This document shows positions 59,290 to 64,000 of a stretch of DNA of 64,000 bases, piece by piece. The notes beneath the pieces are model-generated. The model worked only from the letters and a program-made list of their open reading frames with translations, was not told where the DNA came from and did not search any database. Every line of letters starts with the position of its first letter. Positions within the stretch are counted from its first letter, which is position 1. This DNA comes from a virus. The stretch is from IMG/VR virus record IMGVR_UViG_3300036790_000419, positions 1 through 64,000 of that record; one strand, given 5' to 3'. The position numbers were made by a program, and so were the translations under genes.

Positions 59290-61836
59290 GTGAGCATGGA
59301 CGCTGACCTTGAGGGCCTGTCAAGCCACGAGCTGGCTGAAGTTCAGCTTGAGGCGAAGCTCAAGGGGGCCCCGAGCTACGCCCTGCTTACCGACCTGGAC
59401 GAGATCCGTGCCCGCGTGCACGCGCTCATCGCGGAGAAGAAGCCGTTCGGTTTCGACTGTGAAACAGGGTACCTGGGGGACTCGCGCGAGGGCGCGTCGC
59501 TGCACGCGGAAGAGAACCTCCTGGTGGCCTACCAGTTCACCAACAGCCTGGACTGGGCCCGGATGATCCCCCTCGGGTTCGACTCCGGGCCGAACGTCGA
59601 CAACAAGGCGGCGGCGGCCCTGCTGTGGGAGATGCACCACGCGACTGACGACGAGGGCCGCCCTCTCGGGGTGGCGCACGGCGCTATCGCCGAGCTGCGG
59701 TGGATGGCCCGGTGGTTCCTGCGCCACTTGTGGGACCACCCGCTGTTCGGCCGCCAGGTCCGCGAGGCGCACGGCTACTACCCGGTCAGGTCGTGCACGC
59801 TGCTGGAGAGCTTCGCTGAGGGGGTCAACCAGTTCCACGGCCTCAAGGCGTCCACGTTCGACAACTACGGGCACCGGATGCGCGAGCTGACTGACGGGTC
59901 GGACAGCCTGCTGGGCCGGCTGCTGGGCCGGGTGCCGACCAAGAAGGAGAAGAAGTCGGTCCGGTTCAACGTCTTCGACCCCAGTGACCCGGAGGTCACC
60001 GCCTACGCGTGCGAGGACGCGGTGTGGTGCCTGCGCCACCACGCTGACCGCTGGCCGAAGGTGCGGGACACGTTCATCTACAAGGTCGAGATGAACGTGC
60101 TGCCCGTTGTCTGCGCGATGACAGATGCCGGGCTCGCCTACGACTGGAACCTGATGCGGGCCAAGGCGGCGGAGGCCAGTGACTTCTGCGCCCGGCTGCT
60201 CGCGGAGGTCATCGAGGACTTCGAGGAGCTGGCCGGGGAGAAGCTGCCCCCGGACTTCAACTTCAACAGCAACGCGCAGTTCGCGGACCTGCTCTACGGC
60301 AAGTGCGGCATGCCGGTGCTGCACAAGACTCCCGGCGGCAAGCCCAGCGTGGACGCCAAGAACGCGCTGCCCGGCCTGGCCGGGAAGTACCCGCAGGTCA
60401 AGAAGTACATGGGCTGGAAGAAGCTCACCGACCTGCAGGTCAAGTTCCTGAACAGCTACGAGACGGCCTTCTGCTGGGCGGCCGACGGGCGCGCGCACCC
60501 GACCCTCAACCAGCACGGCACCATCGGCGGCCGGTTCGCCTGCGAGGACCCAAATTATCAGCAATCGCCCAAGAAGTACCATTACGAGCTGCGCGACGGC
60601 ACGGTGTTCGACTTCAACTTCCGCGACGTCATCATCGCGGCCCGGCCCGGAGGCCGTCCCTGGTGGGAGTGGGTACTGCTGGACGCGGGATGCACGGACC
60701 TGCCGGAGCCTGACGGGCACGGGTACTACGTGCTCGGGTTCGACTACAGCCAGATCGAGCTGCGGGTCATGGCCGGCGAGGCTGGCGAGACCGCGCTGCT
60801 GGAGGCGTTCGCCCGCGGCGAGGACGTGCACAGCCGCACCGCCGCGCTGATGCTCGGCATCCCGTTCGAGCAGGTGACCGAGGATGCGAGAGCTGTCGGG
60901 AAGACGAGGAACTTCGCGTCGATCTACGGCCAGGGCATCAGGGCGCTCGCGGACCAGCTCGGCATCAGCGAGGACGAGGCCCGGGAGAAAGACCTGCAGT
61001 ACAAGACCGCGCACCCGCACATGGGCCCGTACCGGAACAAGATCATCGCCCGCGCCCGCCGCGACGGGTACATCACCACCAAATTCGGCCGCCGGATCAC
61101 TCTTCACCGGATCAGGGACGAGAACCCCAGGGTCCGGGCGGCCGAGGAGATGACCGCTGGCAACGCGGTCATCCAGGGCCCGGCTACCGGCGAGTACGTC
61201 AAGGTGGCCATGGTGCGCGCGGTGCGCGCCCTGGAGAAGGCCGGGCTGTCCGGCCGGGTGCGACTGGTCATGAACATCCACGACGCCCTGGAGTTCGAGG
61301 TGCGCAAGGACGTGCCCCCGATCGAGGTCATGAGCGTGCTGCAGCCCGCGGTCGTCTACCCGGTCACCGGCCCGGGTGAGCCGTGGCCGGAGATGGTCGC
61401 CGAGTGGCACCTGGGCGGGTCCTGGGGCTCGGTGAAGGACATCCACACCGAAGACGGCCGGATCGTGCTCGGCAAGAAGGACAAGTGCGAGCGCTGCCGC
61501 CCGGCCTCCGCGCCGGAGCCTGTTCCCGTAGTCGCCGGGCGGCCGGAGCCCCCGGTTCCCGCCCCTGAGCCTGGCCTGCCCCGCAACGTCATCGTGGTGG
61601 CCCGTGAGACACCGTCGCGCGAGCAGGTGACGCGGCTGGCCGGCTTCCTGCGGAAGCTGCCCGGCCGGAACCTGGTGGAGCTGCACCTGCCTGACGGGAA
61701 CATCCCGGTTAAGTTCCCCTGCGGCCTGTCGCCGGCGCACGAGTCGCACGTGGCGGTCATCCTCGGCGGCGCTGCGGTGCACTACGCGGCGGACTCCGTG
61801 GACGATCGCGCGCTTACCGCCGGCCTCGGGTTGTAG
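59290..61836 (+). CDS. polA: Family A DNA polymerase (Pol I type)
   Basis: 848 residues. 3'-5' exonuclease domain with FGFDCETG (Asp 56, Glu 58), AHGAIAELRWM and YACEDAVW (DEDDy-type). Polymerase motif A LGFDYSQIELRVMA (Asp 485), motif B with Lys 538 and Tyr 546 (GKTRNFASIYGQG) and motif C VMNIHDALEFEV (Asp 665) are intact. No 5' nuclease domain. About 110 extra residues at the C-terminus, after the usual end, hold a C-x2-C (KCERCRPA) and a small alpha/beta region. GTG start; the element's likely replicative polymerase. Confidence 0.95.
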   Translation: MSMDADLEGLSSHELAEVQLEAKLKGAPSYALLTDLDEIRARVHALIAEKKPFGFDCETGYLGDSREGASLHAEENLLVAYQFTNSLDWARMIPLGFDSGPNVDNKAAAALLWEMHHATDDEGRPLGVAHGAIAELRWMARWFLRHLWDHPLFGRQVREAHGYYPVRSCTLLESFAEGVNQFHGLKASTFDNYGHRMRELTDGSDSLLGRLLGRVPTKKEKKSVRFNVFDPSDPEVTAYACEDAVWCLRHHADRWPKVRDTFIYKVEMNVLPVVCAMTDAGLAYDWNLMRAKAAEASDFCARLLAEVIEDFEELAGEKLPPDFNFNSNAQFADLLYGKCGMPVLHKTPGGKPSVDAKNALPGLAGKYPQVKKYMGWKKLTDLQVKFLNSYETAFCWAADGRAHPTLNQHGTIGGRFACEDPNYQQSPKKYHYELRDGTVFDFNFRDVIIAARPGGRPWWEWVLLDAGCTDLPEPDGHGYYVLGFDYSQIELRVMAGEAGETALLEAFARGEDVHSRTAALMLGIPFEQVTEDARAVGKTRNFASIYGQGIRALADQLGISEDEAREKDLQYKTAHPHMGPYRNKIIARARRDGYITTKFGRRITLHRIRDENPRVRAAEEMTAGNAVIQGPATGEYVKVAMVRAVRALEKAGLSGRVRLVMNIHDALEFEVRKDVPPIEVMSVLQPAVVYPVTGPGEPWPEMVAEWHLGGSWGSVKDIHTEDGRIVLGKKDKCERCRPASAPEPVPVVAGRPEPPVPAPEPGLPRNVIVVARETPSREQVTRLAGFLRKLPGRNLVELHLPDGNIPVKFPCGLSPAHESHVAVILGGAAVHYAADSVDDRALTAGLGL

Positions 61837-61844
61837 TAGTCCCT

Positions 61845-62150
61845 ATGGAGATAAAGCGAGGATGGGCCACCGACTGGGGCAAGGTCCGGTTCGACGTGCT
61901 GGTGGAGGAAGTCGACCTGCTGCGCATGCTGGCCGCGCGCGGCGACGAGGGCCCGGAGGCGACGCGCCTGTGCATGACCACCGGGGACGTCATGCAAATC
62001 ATGGACGCCGAGGCGCAGGCGTTCGTGCACCTTTCCCTGGCCAAGCAGGAGCCTGCCCAGCGCGAGCAGCACATGACGAAGATCGCCGAGTACCGCGCTG
62101 AGCGTGACCGCCTGCTGGACAAGTACGCGCCGAGGAAGTCGCCCGCGTGA
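61845..62150 (+). CDS. Unknown helical protein, 101 aa
   Basis: MEIKRGWATDWGKVRFDVLVEEVDLLRML, then helices rich in Glu and Gln. Eight bases after the polymerase gene; stop overlaps the next GTG. No family recognised. Confidence 0.6.
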   Translation: MEIKRGWATDWGKVRFDVLVEEVDLLRMLAARGDEGPEATRLCMTTGDVMQIMDAEAQAFVHLSLAKQEPAQREQHMTKIAEYRAERDRLLDKYAPRKSPA

Positions 62151-62650
62151 GCGACGCCCCGGCGGATGGGCCGGCGCACCGCAAGCAGTGCGCGGACCTG
62201 CTGAACGAGCTGGCCGGGCTGCGCGCCTTCCCCGTGCCGTCGCACGACGCGACCCCGGACACGGTGCACGAGGCGCTGCGCGAGCTGCGCGGCCGGCTGG
62301 ACCGGGCCGAGGTCATCCTGACCGAGGTCGTCAGCCTCCGTCACCGGGCGCGGCGCGAGTACCGGAGGCTGGCCTTCGACCTGGACGAGGCCTATGACGC
62401 GGCGCTGGGGCCGCAGTCGACGACGGCAATTCGCCGGGAGTTCGAGAGCATCAAGGACCGGGAGGTTACGGCCCGGGTCAAGACCTCCGCCACGCGCCGC
62501 GACGCCAAGCGGGCCGACCGCGAGGCGGACGTCTTCGAGCAGGCTGAGGATGCCGCGAAGCGGATGTTCTTCGGCATGCGCGACATCCGCGCCGAGCTGC
62601 TCACCACGCTGGACAAGTACCTGCCTTGGCGCGCGTCCATGGAATTCTGA
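62147..62650 (+). CDS. Coiled-coil protein, 167 aa
   Basis: Long heptad helices throughout (LRELRGRLDRAEVILTEVVSLRHRARREYRRL, RREFESIKDREVTARVKTSATRRDAKRADRE). GTG overlaps the previous stop. The pattern resembles small phage recombination or structural accessory proteins, but no family is certain. Confidence 0.6.
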   Translation: MSDAPADGPAHRKQCADLLNELAGLRAFPVPSHDATPDTVHEALRELRGRLDRAEVILTEVVSLRHRARREYRRLAFDLDEAYDAALGPQSTTAIRREFESIKDREVTARVKTSATRRDAKRADREADVFEQAEDAAKRMFFGMRDIRAELLTTLDKYLPWRASMEF

Positions 62651-62673
62651 CAGGCAGCGCCGATCGTGGCGGC

Positions 62674-62835
62674 ATGAAGGCGACAGAGGCGATCGAGGAA
62701 ATCGAGCGCGCCGTGCATGAGTTCGGGGACTACGAGCTGCAGATTCCCGACCCGGTTGAGCGCTGGTGGTACCCGGTGGACCGGATTGAGGTCGTACCCG
62801 AGGTGCAGGCAATCAGGGTTGTCTCTGATCACTGA
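62674..62835 (+). CDS. Small unknown protein, 53 aa
   Basis: MKATEAIEEIERAVHEFGDYELQIPDPVERWWYPVDRIEVVPEVQAIRVVSDH: helix then beta strands, a pattern I recognise from short phage proteins that carry a DxV...P-D-G-type fold, without a known role. Confidence 0.6.
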   Translation: MKATEAIEEIERAVHEFGDYELQIPDPVERWWYPVDRIEVVPEVQAIRVVSDH

Positions 62836-62899
62836 GGCTCGTCGGCGGCCGGGCGTATTAACAGCCAAGAGCGTAACCAGCCGACAGGAGACACCGCAG

Positions 62900-64000
62900 A
62901 TGCCGAGAGACGTAATCAGTGACAAGCTCGTTAGCAGCGACCGGGTAGAGCTGTTCGACGCCCTGAAGATGGAGACCGGCGAGTGGGCCCGGCTGTGCGT
63001 GCCCGCCGACGAGAACATCTGGTGGGAGTACGTCCACTCCATGCGCGCGCCCGTCCTCGATGACGAGGACATGCCCGTCATCGAGGACAAGAAGCGCCGG
63101 GACGGCTCCAGCGCCGGCCAGGGCTACTTCATGGGGTTCGTCGGGCAGCGCATCTGCCTCGGCGACCCGGCCATCCTGGAGGACAAGAAGCTGGACCCAG
63201 CCCGCTGCCCGGCGTGCGCCTCGGCCGCGCGCGGGACCGCGGGCATGACTCCCGACCGCCGGTTCGCGGTGCCGGTCGTCCGGTACCAGTGCAAGAAGCG
63301 CAACAACACCGACCTGCCGGCCACGCCTGGCGGCAGCGTGCTGGTGTGGAAGATGAACCAGAAGATGTACAACGAGCTGGTCAAGGACAACAAGAAGGCG
63401 ATCCGGGAGCTACTGGAGATCCCCGAGGGCAAGGAGTTCCCCCTCCGGGTCGCCGACATCGCGGTGTTCTGCGAGAACGGGGACTTCAGCCGCATCGTCT
63501 TCAAGCCGCCGATGCGCCCGGCCTGGGGCAAGGACCCGAGGTACGCCGCCTGGATCAAGGAGCTGAAGGCCGACGAGGGCCTCTGGCCGACCGACGCGCA
63601 GCTGAAGGCGGCGTGCGGCCGGGACGGGGACCGCGAGTACATGGCCCTCGACGTGGCGAGCGTGGAGGACCGCTGGCGCAAGGCCGAGCGGGCCGGCAAG
63701 GACGGCGCGCGCCGGCCGGGCCCGGCCGGGGACGGCCCGGTCTCCGGCGGCCAGTCGGCGGCTGACCTGGACAAGAGCCTGGACGCCCTGCTCACCGACC
63801 ACCCGGGCGGCCTGGACGAGTTCGCGTCGCGTGAGGCAGAGGCTCCCGTGGCGGACGACCCGTTCGCTGAGGACTCCGCGCCGGCTGCGGCGGGCGCCGC
63901 AGCCGGGCAGCCGGCCGACCCGTGGGCTGAGGACTCCGCGCCAGAGGCCACGCCGGCTGCCGCCGCTCCCGCAGCTTCTGGCGGGGCACCGCGGGCGCAG
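62900..64000 (+). CDS. Probable single-stranded DNA-binding protein (partial)
   Basis: 367 codons, open at the window end. ACAGGAG lies 12 nt before the ATG. YFMGFVGQRICLG, CPACASAARG, VPVVRYQCKKRNN and VLVWKMNQKMYNEL suit an OB-fold with a zinc site, as in gp32-like phage proteins. The C-terminal 90 residues are Ala/Pro-rich and acidic with two DP(F/W)AEDSAP repeats, comparable to the acidic tails by which ssDNA-binding proteins recruit partners. Position after the polymerase supports the role; the assignment rests on composition and context. Confidence 0.6.
   Translation, partial: MPRDVISDKLVSSDRVELFDALKMETGEWARLCVPADENIWWEYVHSMRAPVLDDEDMPVIEDKKRRDGSSAGQGYFMGFVGQRICLGDPAILEDKKLDPARCPACASAARGTAGMTPDRRFAVPVVRYQCKKRNNTDLPATPGGSVLVWKMNQKMYNELVKDNKKAIRELLEIPEGKEFPLRVADIAVFCENGDFSRIVFKPPMRPAWGKDPRYAAWIKELKADEGLWPTDAQLKAACGRDGDREYMALDVASVEDRWRKAERAGKDGARRPGPAGDGPVSGGQSAADLDKSLDALLTDHPGGLDEFASREAEAPVADDPFAEDSAPAAAGAAAGQPADPWAEDSAPEATPAAAAPAASGGAPRAQ

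Noticed and set aside
1-64000. CRISPR array or insertion sequence
   Set aside because: The regular repeats are promoters followed by different genes, not spacer-separated direct repeats; no transposase or terminal repeats with target duplication were found.

Overview
The window is very G+C-rich DNA with actinobacterial habits: many GTG starts, stop/start overlaps of the GTGA and ATGA type, and promoters close to the TTGAC-N17/18-TAnnnT form used by the housekeeping sigma factor of Streptomyces and relatives. It looks like part of a large accessory replicon of a high-G+C actinobacterium, either a conjugative plasmid, a phage-plasmid or a large phage. It carries its own replication enzymes, several sigma-factor-like genes, a VirD4/TraG-like coupling ATPase and more than 100 small unknown genes. 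No capsid, terminase, integrase, rRNA or ordinary tRNA gene is visible, so phage versus plasmid cannot be settled from this segment. One gene of 132 is on the minus strand.

The dominant feature is a dispersed regulon. About 40 copies of a 16-bp palindrome, consensus CTTGACTNNAGTCAAG, are placed so that the left half supplies the -35 box of a promoter (TTGACT, 17 or 18 bp, TAnnnT). Most of these promoters lead into a stereotyped 5' leader ending in GAAGGGCAGGCAC just before the start codon. Thirty-seven of the sites lie in the first 39.4 kb, and most control units of one to six small genes closed by a strong hairpin terminator. This architecture predicts one master repressor that silences most of the element. 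Its gene is not identifiable here. In the 27.8-32.3 kb segment a second palindrome (TCACC-N6-GGTGA) surrounds the -10 box. At 34.3 kb a third control region, five TGATA-type repeats about 20 bp apart, precedes a ribbon-helix-helix gene.

Layout: 0-11 kb, small unknown genes, a YdjM-like membrane protein and a winged-helix protein. 11.3-12.5 kb, an ECF-like sigma factor and a structured non-coding locus with a circularly permuted tRNA-like fold. 12.5-26.5 kb, short operons of unknown and Cys-rich genes, including two SWIM zinc-finger paralogues and a lipoprotein. 26.6-33 kb, a RepA-like AAA ATPase, a DUF932-like protein and small genes. 33-35 kb, a C5-methyltransferase homologue and the ribbon-helix-helix locus. 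35-44 kb, an unknown operon, then the coupling ATPase, a very basic protein and membrane proteins. 44-47.6 kb, an SNF2/SF2-type helicase interrupted in its P-loop by an intein with class 3 hallmarks. 47.6-48 kb, a minus-strand gene for ribosomal protein bL12. 48-64 kb, a tightly coupled replication block: WhiG/FliA-like sigma, second C5-methyltransferase homologue, DnaB-like helicase, primase-type zinc domain, HNH protein, third sigma-like protein, clamp-loader delta' and delta homologues, family A DNA polymerase and a probable ssDNA-binding protein that runs off the end.

A plausible reading is that the left half is accessory or early functions held off by a repressor, while the right half provides replication. 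Most small proteins have no recognisable family; functions below are given only where motifs are visible.
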